Source of the DNA: Bacteroidales bacterium UBA1180
Lineage (GTDB): Bacteria; Bacteroidota; Bacteroidia; Bacteroidales; Paludibacteraceae
NCBI GenBank assembly: GCA_002310195.1
Contig: DBYS01000001.1
Span: 112,945-176,944 of the forward strand
Direction of reading: 5' to 3'
Length of the DNA stretch: 64,000 nt
Below, piece after piece: positions 45,256 to 53,515 of this stretch; the stretch's first letter is position 1; each line of letters starts with the position of its first letter. The position numbers and the translations under genes are program-made. The notes below the pieces were generated by a model. That model ran no database searches and was not told where the DNA came from. It worked only from the letters and a program-made list of their open reading frames with translations.

Positions 45256-46410
45256 ATGAAACGTTTCCTTCTTCCGGCATTGATGAGTATAGTACTTGTA
45301 ATGCCAATCAACGCACAGTATGCTACCATAGCCGATGCTATGCGCAGTTTGCCTGTTATGCCTACGGTTGATCAGATCATCACGCCTGAGGCCAAGCAAG
45401 CGGCCGATAAGTCTGTATATGCTCCATATAAGCAGGCTGTAGAGCAGTACATGCTCACTATCGATAAAGAGAATATAGAATTGAACGCGCGTATGGAGCG
45501 TGCGCGCACGAAGCAGGTGCAACGCAATCAGCAAACCATGCAGCAGTATAACCGCAATGTCAGTGCCGGACTTATGCCCTCGCAGGAGGAAATGATGCAG
45601 GTGCTTATGTCCAGCGGAGTCAATCTTGAGAAAGCTTCCGATGAACAGATTATGGATATAATGGCCGGCACGTTTGCTAAGAAGTGGGGCATAAGCAAGG
45701 AGGAATATATAAAGATCATCAATATGGCGCAACGTAATCCCAAACAGACGGAGACTTATCTGCAGACCAATCATCCTGACCTGTACAAACGTCTGTATGC
45801 TGCTAATTACGGTTGCAAGGTAAGTGATGAAGCATTGGACTCACGCGATGAGCGTTTTGGACAGATAGGAGAGGAACTCAGCTCACTGCTCGAAAAACTC
45901 ACTAATGCTATACAGAATTACCCTGGTATGAATAATAATATAGAGTCGTATGAAGAGAAGTGGCGTGTATCGGCTGAGGGTAAGCAGGTAAATGATATAG
46001 AGGAACAACTCTGGAAACGTGTAGAACAATGGGAGTCAGGACTATCAGTCGGATCGTCCGGATTTGCCGATGTACCGTACCCGGGCTGGTGGACTGCCGA
46101 GCGCAAGAAAGAAAATGCACTTATTGACCAGTGGAACCGTCGTAATGCGGAGCAATGGCTGAAGCAGCCTGTAGCCTATCATCAGGAACTCAAAGCAATC
46201 TTTGAAAGAATTGCTGCTTTGGAGACCGAGAACGAACAACTTGGTGCACAGGGTAATTCGGATAATGCTATCTATCTGGGAAACAAACAGCGTCTGCTGA
46301 CCTTCCGTGGGCAACTGCTTCAACTCATTATGCCGTACAGCGATGCGCTCGACTTTCCGTGTGTAGAGAAATACGAGGAATCCGGTTCAATACACCTCGG
46401 CAAAGGATAA
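45256..46410 (+). CDS. Secreted helical protein of unknown function
   Basis: 384 residues with a clear signal peptide (ends PINAQ, about residue 21). The mature part is mostly helical and charged, with coiled-coil-like stretches at about 70-115 and 310-345 (ELKAIFERIAALETENEQL). It contains Trp-rich pieces (YPGWWTAER, QWNRRNAEQWLKQP). No domain recognised. It follows the PorZ-like gene on the same strand across an AT-rich gap, so a surface or periplasmic role is likely but unproven. Confidence 0.75.
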   Translation: MKRFLLPALMSIVLVMPINAQYATIADAMRSLPVMPTVDQIITPEAKQAADKSVYAPYKQAVEQYMLTIDKENIELNARMERARTKQVQRNQQTMQQYNRNVSAGLMPSQEEMMQVLMSSGVNLEKASDEQIMDIMAGTFAKKWGISKEEYIKIINMAQRNPKQTETYLQTNHPDLYKRLYAANYGCKVSDEALDSRDERFGQIGEELSSLLEKLTNAIQNYPGMNNNIESYEEKWRVSAEGKQVNDIEEQLWKRVEQWESGLSVGSSGFADVPYPGWWTAERKKENALIDQWNRRNAEQWLKQPVAYHQELKAIFERIAALETENEQLGAQGNSDNAIYLGNKQRLLTFRGQLLQLIMPYSDALDFPCVEKYEESGSIHLGKG

Positions 46411-46797
46411 AATATAATGCACTTTTTCTGCATTTTCTGTACCCAACATCGCATTTATGCCCTCGCCCACTGATTGCTGACAGTCAACTATCGGCGGGTA
46501 GTAGTTCGTCGTGGGTTTATTGGGGTCTAACCGAAGGCAGACCGAAGTCTCATAGGAGTCTCATTAGGGTCCGGGAGGTCTCTATCGTGAGTGTATGTGG
46601 CGTTATTCCGAACAAATAAGTCTCGGGTTAGTCAGCACTCTTGTCTGCCACTGCCTGACAGCGTGGCAGACGGCCGCTCACAAAAATGCGCTTCGCTTAC
46701 AAAAAATTGTTACGCTACGCTCCACTTCCAAAAATCTATGCAGGTAGCAGTGAAGGACAATCATTGGCTAATCAGTATTTAATAAAACCCTCGCCGC
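46411..46797 (-). ncRNA. Candidate untranslated transcript in a gene-free gap
   Basis: No convincing open frame in either direction. A minus-strand promoter-like element (46804-46835) lies just after a terminator, and the region has strong structure: a perfect 9-bp stem GTCTGCCAC/GTGGCAGAC (46643-46671) and a tandem AGTCTCATAGG / AGTCTCATTAGG run near 46550-46575. A weak hairpin AATGCA/TGCATT (46416-46434) could end it. It matches no RNA family I can name. Confidence 0.25.
46416..46438 (+). terminator. Weak hairpin after the secreted helical protein gene
   Basis: Stem AATGCA/TGCATT, loop CTTTTTC, then TTCTGT, six bases after the stop at 46410. A short stem, so termination may be partial. It could also act on the minus strand. 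Confidence 0.4.
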
Positions 46798-46803
46798 GTC
46801 ATG

Positions 46804-46835
46804 CAAACTTACAATAATTTTCCGACATTCGAAAA
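46804..46835 (-). promoter_or_regulatory. Promoter-like element facing the gene-free gap
   Basis: Minus strand TTTT, 20 bases, TAAGTTTG. The -7 box fits the consensus; the -33 box has one mismatch. There is no gene within the following 390 bases on this strand. Confidence 0.45.
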
Positions 46836-46843
46836 TTGGCACA

Positions 46844-46873
46844 CAAAAAAAGCGCAACGGATTTCCGCTGCGC
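46844..46873 (-). terminator. Terminator of the C25 protease operon
   Basis: Stem GCGCA-CGGA/TCCG-TGCGC with one mismatch and a 2-base loop, followed on the minus strand by seven T. It lies 200 bases after the last complete gene of the operon. Confidence 0.82.
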
Positions 46874-46895
46874 CTGATTGGGTTACTCTGCTGCG

Positions 46896-47078
46896 CTAAA
46901 AGTTACCCGGTTCTGCGTACGTGGCACCGGATAACGAATGGAGTAAGTATGGGCTTGCAATATAATAATCCATTAGTCCTATCGCCGACTGCATGAAGGT
47001 GTTCGACTTGCTGATTTGTCCGGCAATCGTATCGGATTGTGTATATTGCGCCTGCAAGGGTGAGCTTGTAAAGTTACT
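46896..47078 (-). pseudogene. Possible gene remnant between last operon gene and its terminator
   Basis: A minus-strand frame is open for 61 codons, overlapping the stop of the gene at 47074-47862, and ends at a TAG. The reading (for example QSDTIAGQISKSNTFMQSAI) looks protein-like in composition, but there is no start codon before Met at 46994 and no recognised family. It may be the tail of a lost gene, or a chance frame. Confidence 0.25.
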
Positions 47079-47862
47079 TTATCAGCACTCCGTTGGCATT
47101 GTAGGTGTTGCCGTTATGATTGATGAGCAGTTGACCATCACGGAGGAACTTGGTTGCGGAGGGCAGCGCAATCTCTTCCTCCTTCGGCAATGCACTATGT
47201 AAATCCATTAGAGCACAAAGGCCGGCATAATCTTCATAAATAAGTTCACCGTTCAACGAGCAGCAGCACGCGTTACTGCCGCATGTTGTCTGTAGTGGTA
47301 CGTCGATTATCGAGAATAGTCCGCCATGTGAGCACCCGACGTACTCTATATCTGTTCGGATATAATATTTATCCTGATAACGTCTGTCTTTATAATGCAG
47401 GCACTTGGCTCTTCGCCCGTCAAGGAGAGTTATTGAATCAACCTCTGATACGTAAATATATGCGGAGTCAGAACCAAACCTGAGGTCTTCAGGGGCATCT
47501 GCGTCGAAACGAATATTCTGATAATGTAAAATTGAATCCCCTACCTCCAAGCCGAAATCATATAAAAGAATGTCCCTTCCATAAATATGGGCATAAATCT
47601 TCTTGCCGTCAGCCGTTAGGGGGAATACCAACCACGGCACCTCAAAATATTTCACGTTATGGTATTTCTTCCCATTGATAAGTGTATCGCCTTGCAAGAC
47701 AAATACATTATCTCTCGGATCACATCCACCGGAAAGAGGCATCAATCTGACCGTCCATGTCATACCTTCGGGAAAATAGAATTCCTCAGCACCATTCTCT
47801 GCCCGAACGAAGGATACTGCAAGCAATGTGCCTAACAGCAATATAATACGATAGATTTTCAT
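47074..47862 (-). CDS. Secreted protein with short C-terminal NG-YN-G tail
   Basis: 262 residues. Signal peptide ends SFVRA (about residue 21). The mature part is beta-rich (GDTLINGKKYHNVKYFEV, SITLLDGRRAKCLHY) and has Cys residues at CGSNACCCSL. The last 25 residues (KFLRDGQLLINHNGNTYNA...) resemble the tail of the protein at 24624-26336. The tail is similar to the strands of Bacteroidales secretion/sorting domains but much shorter. It is 46 bases after the C25 protease gene and is the last complete gene of that operon. Confidence 0.78.
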   Translation of the reverse strand: MKIYRIILLLGTLLAVSFVRAENGAEEFYFPEGMTWTVRLMPLSGGCDPRDNVFVLQGDTLINGKKYHNVKYFEVPWLVFPLTADGKKIYAHIYGRDILLYDFGLEVGDSILHYQNIRFDADAPEDLRFGSDSAYIYVSEVDSITLLDGRRAKCLHYKDRRYQDKYYIRTDIEYVGCSHGGLFSIIDVPLQTTCGSNACCCSLNGELIYEDYAGLCALMDLHSALPKEEEIALPSATKFLRDGQLLINHNGNTYNANGVLIK

Positions 47863-47908
47863 AGAGCTTGTTTTTATGAATTAAACGATTTTCTTAAAAA
47901 AGGTATTG

Positions 47909-50164
47909 TTATCTTATTTCCAACGTGCCTCCAAGTTTTACTTCAAAATCATTTTCGATAACCACTTTGTCACCGACGTTTATAACCACATTTCCGCCAC
48001 TCTCAATTGTTACGTTTCCATAAGGCTGTAACGGAGAAATGTCAGATCCGATAATGAATGTACTGCATCCGCCATAAGTGCGATTGTCCGATATACTCGT
48101 ATTCTGCAAAAAACATGTATCATTTGTCAGAATATACGGAATATAGTTCGGCATGGAGACAACTAATGTATATGTTTCTGGAATCGTATCAAATCGCACA
48201 TTGCTTCTGTTAGTATAAACAAATTGCTTATATACGTTATTTATGTATCCAGATAAGCATATACGAGATTCGATACTATCAGCACCCGTGGAAACAATCA
48301 TGTGATTGCCTATTTGATTAACCGACATATTTTCAAACGTGTTCGGAATACGAGTATATAATGACATTTCCGGACATCCCAAGAGATTATGAACATGACG
48401 CATATAGTTGTCATGAGAACGAAACTTGGATTTTGCTTCTGCAATTCCCAAATGATTATTAGGTATATTTATAAATATGGAATCTAAAAAATATTTGAAC
48501 AAATTTGTAGAATATGTTGTTATTCCTTCCCTTGTGTTTCCAAGATATGCAGGTCCTCCTCCTTCACTCCTGCAAGTAAACATTCTACCCAGATTATATG
48601 TGCCATTATGCATCTTGAACATATCAAATGGCATGTTCGTGCAACTGATTGAGTAGAAGATGGCAGGATACACTTTGTTTGATAAATTGTCGAAGCCATT
48701 TCCGGTGTCCTCCATGTCGCTGTACAGGAACTCATCATGTGAATCATAATAATCCATTGCGGCGACACAATGATTGACATCATGTCCTCCTGCGGCATTT
48801 CCTTTTGTGGCGACCCCATATGATAATGGACCACCATGATTAAAGTTACCTAATAAGCCGTAATGCCTATTGTTTACGCTGTCAATGATATCTGATCCTA
48901 AAGGGAACGTCGGAGAATATGCATTGTAACTCGGGTATTCATTAAGGATAGTGCAATTAATATAATTTATGCGATTAATACTATCCTTTTCCAGTTTTCG
49001 TTTAATGCTTTCTGCCAGATGAGATGCTTGCAATTCATCAGTTTGAGAAAACAACGCCAGTCCCAAATAGGCGTAATCACCGTTTCCGGGATTGATTTCA
49101 TATTGTAGAACTTTTTTCATCCAATTTGTGACTTCATCTGTACTGCTGCATAATAATCGTCCAACATATATTTCTGCTCCATAATCAACATCGTCTGCTT
49201 CTTCCCCATATATACCATTATTGTTTTCATCCCAATTGCTATTTAGTTCCGAGTAATAAAAATCACTCGGAGTGTACTTATATGTTCCAAGACAATTACC
49301 ATAACCATAACGAATAGGAATTATGGACGAATCCCCAGCCAATAATGCATATTTGGTTTGTATCGAATCATACGAGTGAATAAGATACTGTCTCAACTTT
49401 CCGGCATCGTCATTTATGTTGGATATTTCATCGCCGTTTGCCAAATTGGGATTATTCAAGATGTCATTAATACTAACAACACCAATGTTATATCCCTTTG
49501 CTCTTTTCCATTGTGCAAAGGGTTCGAACGCGGATTGTAATTGGGGACTTGTGACGATAACGTATTCGTAATAAGGAATGCCAATGTCATTACTTCCCGC
49601 ATTGCTTCTTATATGACGTTCTACTATATGTGTGTATACTTCCACCTCTGCGACTGAATAAGCAGTATATTCATTCGTTACAGGATTATATCGAAAAGGC
49701 GTAATAGATAGAGAAAGATACTTCCCTTCTCTTGCCTGGTCAACGGAATAATTCAACAAATTATTACTTGGGATAGTTGCATTCGTGCTATATACATTAT
49801 CGTCAAAAGCAAAGGAGTGTTTCTCGATAGAACTGCCTATAACAACGGGAGGCTGAATAGGCCGTAGCGGATATGTCAAGGCATCGGAAGTTCCATCGGA
49901 AAGCACAACATGTACAGAATCGACGATAATATTGTCAGCGATTGTCATACTATGATAAAATATCGGAAGCTCCGGATGTCCGATATAATCTTCGTCATCA
50001 ACATTATAACTATCCAACCATATGACCTTGCTGTATACAAAAGAGTTGACAGTATCGTTTACTAATGCCAAAGCAGATGTGTCATAGTGAAAAGTTTTAT
50101 GAAAGGCATATATCGGGATGCATATCATACCCGATATGATTATTACTAAAACTTTGGATTTCAT
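47909..50164 (-). CDS. Gingipain-family (C25) cysteine protease with coat-hanger tail
   Basis: 751 residues. Signal peptide (about 1-20, ends IPIYA), a prodomain-like region (about 21-195), then the C25 domain: IVTSPQLQSAFEPFAQWKRAKGYNIGVV, LRQYLIHSY, YALLAGDSSIIPIR, EIYVGRLLCSS, catalytic His443 in GNFNHGGP and catalytic Cys508 in YSISCTNMPFD. The two are about 65 residues apart, wider than in gingipains (about 33), owing to an insert near 455-495. An Ig-like segment follows (about 625-700). The end (about 713-751; GNVTIESGGNVVINVGDKV, FEVKLGGTLEI) is the repeated strand pattern of the 3-coathanger stack and not a standard T9SS CTD. Probably secreted and surface or extracellular. Substrate specificity cannot be read. 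Confidence 0.88.
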   Translation of the reverse strand: MKSKVLVIIISGMICIPIYAFHKTFHYDTSALALVNDTVNSFVYSKVIWLDSYNVDDEDYIGHPELPIFYHSMTIADNIIVDSVHVVLSDGTSDALTYPLRPIQPPVVIGSSIEKHSFAFDDNVYSTNATIPSNNLLNYSVDQAREGKYLSLSITPFRYNPVTNEYTAYSVAEVEVYTHIVERHIRSNAGSNDIGIPYYEYVIVTSPQLQSAFEPFAQWKRAKGYNIGVVSINDILNNPNLANGDEISNINDDAGKLRQYLIHSYDSIQTKYALLAGDSSIIPIRYGYGNCLGTYKYTPSDFYYSELNSNWDENNNGIYGEEADDVDYGAEIYVGRLLCSSTDEVTNWMKKVLQYEINPGNGDYAYLGLALFSQTDELQASHLAESIKRKLEKDSINRINYINCTILNEYPSYNAYSPTFPLGSDIIDSVNNRHYGLLGNFNHGGPLSYGVATKGNAAGGHDVNHCVAAMDYYDSHDEFLYSDMEDTGNGFDNLSNKVYPAIFYSISCTNMPFDMFKMHNGTYNLGRMFTCRSEGGGPAYLGNTREGITTYSTNLFKYFLDSIFINIPNNHLGIAEAKSKFRSHDNYMRHVHNLLGCPEMSLYTRIPNTFENMSVNQIGNHMIVSTGADSIESRICLSGYINNVYKQFVYTNRSNVRFDTIPETYTLVVSMPNYIPYILTNDTCFLQNTSISDNRTYGGCSTFIIGSDISPLQPYGNVTIESGGNVVINVGDKVVIENDFEVKLGGTLEIR

Positions 50165-50167
50165 AAC

Positions 50168-51343
50168 TCACTTCGTTAATATCATTTGTTTCGTATCAAT
50201 CAACTGCCCGTCGGCAATGAGGGAATAGAGGTACATTCCCGCGCGGAATGTGCCACCGTTGATGGTCAGTTCGCCTTGACCGAACGACACAATCGGATAA
50301 ACGGCAATCTCCGCACCACTCATATCATATACTCGGATAGCTGCCTCGCGTGTGTCGGTTGGCAGATAGTAACCTATCTTCGTGTTTTGGCTGAACGGGT
50401 TGGGAGTGTTCTGCAACAATCCGGCTCCGTTTGCCTGGGCAGCAGGCATATTGTGCTTGATGTTATTTTGCGTTTGCGCAGACAACATGCTTTGCAATTC
50501 GTCAATCTGTGTCTGTTGCTGCTTGACTGCCTGAATAAGCAGCGGTATAAGTTCGATGTAGTTGACAGACAAATAACTATCGGCATTTTCATATACGAGA
50601 TTCGGCAATATCTGCTTTACCTCTTGAGCGACCAAACCATAATGCTGCATTTCCATAGCTTTGGTATTTGCATCGAATAAGCAGAGATTGCTATCTGCAT
50701 CATGTTTGAAATAATATGAAATCGGACGTAATTGTAGTAGCGCTGCTTGAACGTCACTTTGTTCAAGATATTCTATGTTTTGCTTTAGGCGTGCATCGCT
50801 TGTCGTGGATATGGATGATGCGGTAAGTGTACTGGTTACTTTCACCGGTCCCTGAAAATAGCCGGCATAAGACCCCAACGACCATGCCGGCATTGCGTAG
50901 CCTTGTTTTATTGCTCCGAAAACCCCGATGCCTCCGTATGTGGAGCAATTATTTGCAATGCCAGCTACTCCGGCGCAAAACGTAGCCTGCGCAATAGATG
51001 TATTTATTGATACTTCGCCAACTACACCGCACATTTGTTTTGCGATGTTGTTATTATTTCCACAACCGGTAAATGCAGACGCGTCTGTAAATCCGTGTAT
51101 CGCAAAACTATTTGATACAGGCATGCCGATTGGTGTAAGGATATAACTCTTTATTCCGTCATATGGCTGTGTGGAGTTATATGAATGCTTGTAAACATAA
51201 AGACTTGACTGTGAGTCAGGTGTTGCCCCTATGCCCATTTTTTTAGTAAGTGTGGCATTTCCATCGGAAGAAACAGTCAGCTGGGCTGTAGTAGATATAT
51301 ATGCCCCACACAGGGCAACAATAATCAAAAGGTGTTTTTTCAT
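50168..51343 (-). CDS. Peptidase S74 / tail-fibre chaperone-domain protein with T9SS sorting domain
   Basis: 391 residues from the ATG at 51343 (an in-frame start 48 bases earlier lacks support). Signal peptide ends ISTTAQ. N-terminal part is beta-rich (GIGATPDSQSSLYVYKH). A peptidase S74 intramolecular chaperone domain follows (about 180-285): STTSDARLKQNIEYL with the conserved Ser-Asp, YGLVAQEVKQILPNLV and YLSVNYIELIPLLIQAVKQQQ. A T9SS-type CTD ends the chain: LLQNTPNPFSQNTKIGYYLP, IRVYDMSGAEI, FRAGMYLYSLIADG. S74 domains trimerise fibres and then cleave themselves off; here the CTD follows the S74 domain. Three bases before the C25 protease gene. Confidence 0.87.
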   Translation of the reverse strand: MKKHLLIIVALCGAYISTTAQLTVSSDGNATLTKKMGIGATPDSQSSLYVYKHSYNSTQPYDGIKSYILTPIGMPVSNSFAIHGFTDASAFTGCGNNNNIAKQMCGVVGEVSINTSIAQATFCAGVAGIANNCSTYGGIGVFGAIKQGYAMPAWSLGSYAGYFQGPVKVTSTLTASSISTTSDARLKQNIEYLEQSDVQAALLQLRPISYYFKHDADSNLCLFDANTKAMEMQHYGLVAQEVKQILPNLVYENADSYLSVNYIELIPLLIQAVKQQQTQIDELQSMLSAQTQNNIKHNMPAAQANGAGLLQNTPNPFSQNTKIGYYLPTDTREAAIRVYDMSGAEIAVYPIVSFGQGELTINGGTFRAGMYLYSLIADGQLIDTKQMILTK

Positions 51344-51420
51344 TTTTGCAGAATTATATGTGCTTTTACAAAATTCTCCTTTTTTGCCCAAGCATCATGG
51401 ACAATAAAGGAGAAAGAACA

Positions 51421-51813
51421 TTACAGCGCTTCAAATGTGCCTACGAGGGTGAGAGAACCGCTTTGGATCTCAAGGGTGTAGTTGCCCGGAACAGAGATTT
51501 GTTCGATTGTGCCACCGACGAACTGACGGTTGATAACAGGCGTGCCCAAGTCATCAAAGACGATAAGTTGCGCAGCATTCGTGCCTGACGTGATCTCCAA
51601 TGTTCTACCATCAATCGTGGCACTGAAATCACCGGGCTGAGGAGGAGTATTTCCTTGCTGCCCGGAGTCGTCTAATGGATTATCTCCCGGGATGAAGCCG
51701 GACACCTCCAGTAACACAATCTCTACTTCGTTACCAGAAGCAAGAATTTGTACTTCCGGAACGGCTAAGAGGAATAGGCTTACGAAAAGCCAAAGTAATT
51801 TAGTAGTTTTCAT
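51421..51813 (-). CDS. Small exported DUF3244-like protein
   Basis: 130 residues. Signal peptide about 1-26 (ends ILASG). The mature part has a low-complexity Pro/Gly stretch (about 50-62) and then a small beta-sandwich-like segment (TIDGRTLEITSGTNAAQLIV, GTIEQISVPGNYTLEIQSGS, TLVGTFEAL). It resembles DUF3244-like Bacteroidales secreted proteins with strand order V-I-N, but the match is tentative. First gene of the S74/C25 operon. Confidence 0.7.
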   Translation of the reverse strand: MKTTKLLWLFVSLFLLAVPEVQILASGNEVEIVLLEVSGFIPGDNPLDDSGQQGNTPPQPGDFSATIDGRTLEITSGTNAAQLIVFDDLGTPVINRQFVGGTIEQISVPGNYTLEIQSGSLTLVGTFEAL

Positions 51814-51888
51814 GGTGTTTGTTGATTTATTAAACGTTCAAAATGGAATATTCAAAAAACGCCCGAAACCGAGGTCACGATTGCGAGC

Positions 51889-51920
51889 GCAAAATTACAA
51901 CAAAATAATGAAAAATGCAA
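51889..51920 (-). promoter_or_regulatory. Promoter of the S74/C25 protease operon
   Basis: Minus strand TTTG, 20 bases, TAATTTTG, about 76 bases before the ATG at 51813. Good consensus match. Confidence 0.82.
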
Positions 51921-51934
51921 ATAACTATGGTAGA

Positions 51935-51956
51935 AAACGACTTCATCGCAAGTCGT
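51935..51956 (-). terminator. Hairpin terminator after the TPR regulator gene
   Basis: Perfect 8-bp stem AACGACTT/AAGTCGTT with a 6-base loop, followed on the minus strand by TTCT. It separates the regulator gene from the protease-operon promoter. Confidence 0.6.
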
Positions 51957-52019
51957 TCTCTTTCAAGAAGTTAGATGTGAATTACAAATGCGGCAAGGTA
52001 GAAAAATGCACGCATTTAT

Positions 52020-53477
52020 TTATTGGAATACCTTGTCAATCAGGTGGTTGCGAAGCGAAAGAGATGTAACCCCCAATTTCTTGGCGATGATATCTTTTGT
52101 CTTCTTTATACTATTAGGAGAATAGGTTAAAATTTGAGAAATTTTGAGGTGACTGACATCTAATAGCACTAATACGCAAAACAGTATTTCGCGCTCGGAA
52201 AGCACGTGCGTAGCTTCAAGTTTGTCAACAAGCATATTAAACCTCGAATTGACTAATCTTTTCGCAGATGCGTAGTCATCCATGCCTTTTCTTGTGGATA
52301 GGATGCTCCTGTTTCGCAAGCGTTCACATGTACTCTCCAAATCCTTTAGCAACGCTTTTCGGTAAGAAGTCTGCTCTTGTAGTAAAACTTGTTGCTTGGC
52401 AGATAATTCACATTCCATTTCTCTGATTACAGACGCGCGGAGATGAAGTCGCTTCCACACGACCAGGGATGCTATGATTAACAGAATAATACAAGTGATT
52501 ATTATCAAAGGTAAATAATTGTTCTTTGCATGGCGGTCTTGGCGTATCAGTTCTGTTGATAAAACGAGTTGTTCTTGGATAGGATCAATATTTTTGTTGT
52601 CAATGTCTGCCCGCTCCTCGTAGCGTCTCATCTTTTCTTCTTCCCCGGCCGACGAATCGTGGTAAACAAAGAAGTACAGCATGTTATACCTTTCTTTGTC
52701 CGAAGCATTAGGCATAGCCAACACACGTTGTGCATAGAATAGAGCGGAATCCAATTGGCCTAAATGCTCATACGATTGTGCCATTGTTACATATCCGGAA
52801 GCTGCGGAATAACCATTGGAATATAATTGTCCGGCAGCATAAATAGCAGAATCGTATTGCGCAAGGTTTCTATACAATATAGCTTTTGTTTCCCATGTCT
52901 TGGTTATCACATTGATATCTGTACACTCTGCTTCTATTTGAGATAATAGAGTAAGTGTCTCATCGTGCAATTTTTGTTCCGCAAGTTCGAGTGCCATGGC
53001 ATTACGTTGATAATAGTACAACGTGGTATCACCAACCTTGCCGAATAATTCGGCAGATAGGTCATACATCTGGTATGACAACTCAAACTCACCGGCAAGA
53101 TGGCACATCGTGCCCATATTGCTGTGAATACGGGCGAGAATATGGTAGTCGTGGAACCACGGCAGAGGGATGAGGCGCTGCACGTATGGTGCATGGGTGC
53201 CGGCGATGAATGCGCGCATGGCATCGACTTGGTTACCATGAGAGCGGAGCAGCCTACCATAATAATAGCACGCGCGTGCGTAGTCGTCGGGATAGATGAG
53301 TCGCCAGTTGCCAAGTGCAGGGTATGCATCAGCCAATGCAAGGCTGTCATCGTACGCCACGCGATGGTTCACGCGCAGGCTATCCGCCGTAGCAACAGTC
53401 TGCCGCGCCTCTTTCACTCCACTGCATGCACACAGCATGCAACAGAGCGGCAATAATATGAATAGCCGGTGGGACAC
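52020..53477 (-). CDS. TPR membrane regulator with C-terminal helix-turn-helix
   Basis: 485 residues. Signal-like N-terminus with Cys residues (CCMLCACSG), TPR repeats (about 60-290; SNMGTMCHLAGEFELSYQMY, YRNLAQYDSAIYAAGQLYSNG, QSYEHLGQLDSALFYAQRVL), one membrane helix (about 324-345; LPLIIITCIILLIIASLVVW), a coiled coil (about 350-395), and a C-terminal HTH: LSEREILFCVLVLLDVSHLKISQILTYSPNSIKKTK in outline. Such proteins sense envelope signals and bind DNA in Bacteroidetes. It lies directly upstream of the S74/C25 operon on the same strand, so it is the best candidate regulator of that operon. Confidence 0.85.
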   Translation of the reverse strand: MSHRLFILLPLCCMLCACSGVKEARQTVATADSLRVNHRVAYDDSLALADAYPALGNWRLIYPDDYARACYYYGRLLRSHGNQVDAMRAFIAGTHAPYVQRLIPLPWFHDYHILARIHSNMGTMCHLAGEFELSYQMYDLSAELFGKVGDTTLYYYQRNAMALELAEQKLHDETLTLLSQIEAECTDINVITKTWETKAILYRNLAQYDSAIYAAGQLYSNGYSAASGYVTMAQSYEHLGQLDSALFYAQRVLAMPNASDKERYNMLYFFVYHDSSAGEEEKMRRYEERADIDNKNIDPIQEQLVLSTELIRQDRHAKNNYLPLIIITCIILLIIASLVVWKRLHLRASVIREMECELSAKQQVLLQEQTSYRKALLKDLESTCERLRNRSILSTRKGMDDYASAKRLVNSRFNMLVDKLEATHVLSEREILFCVLVLLDVSHLKISQILTYSPNSIKKTKDIIAKKLGVTSLSLRNHLIDKVFQ

Positions 53478-53515
53478 CTGTGCTAATTACTTCTTATCTC
53501 GCTTTGCTCGAACGA

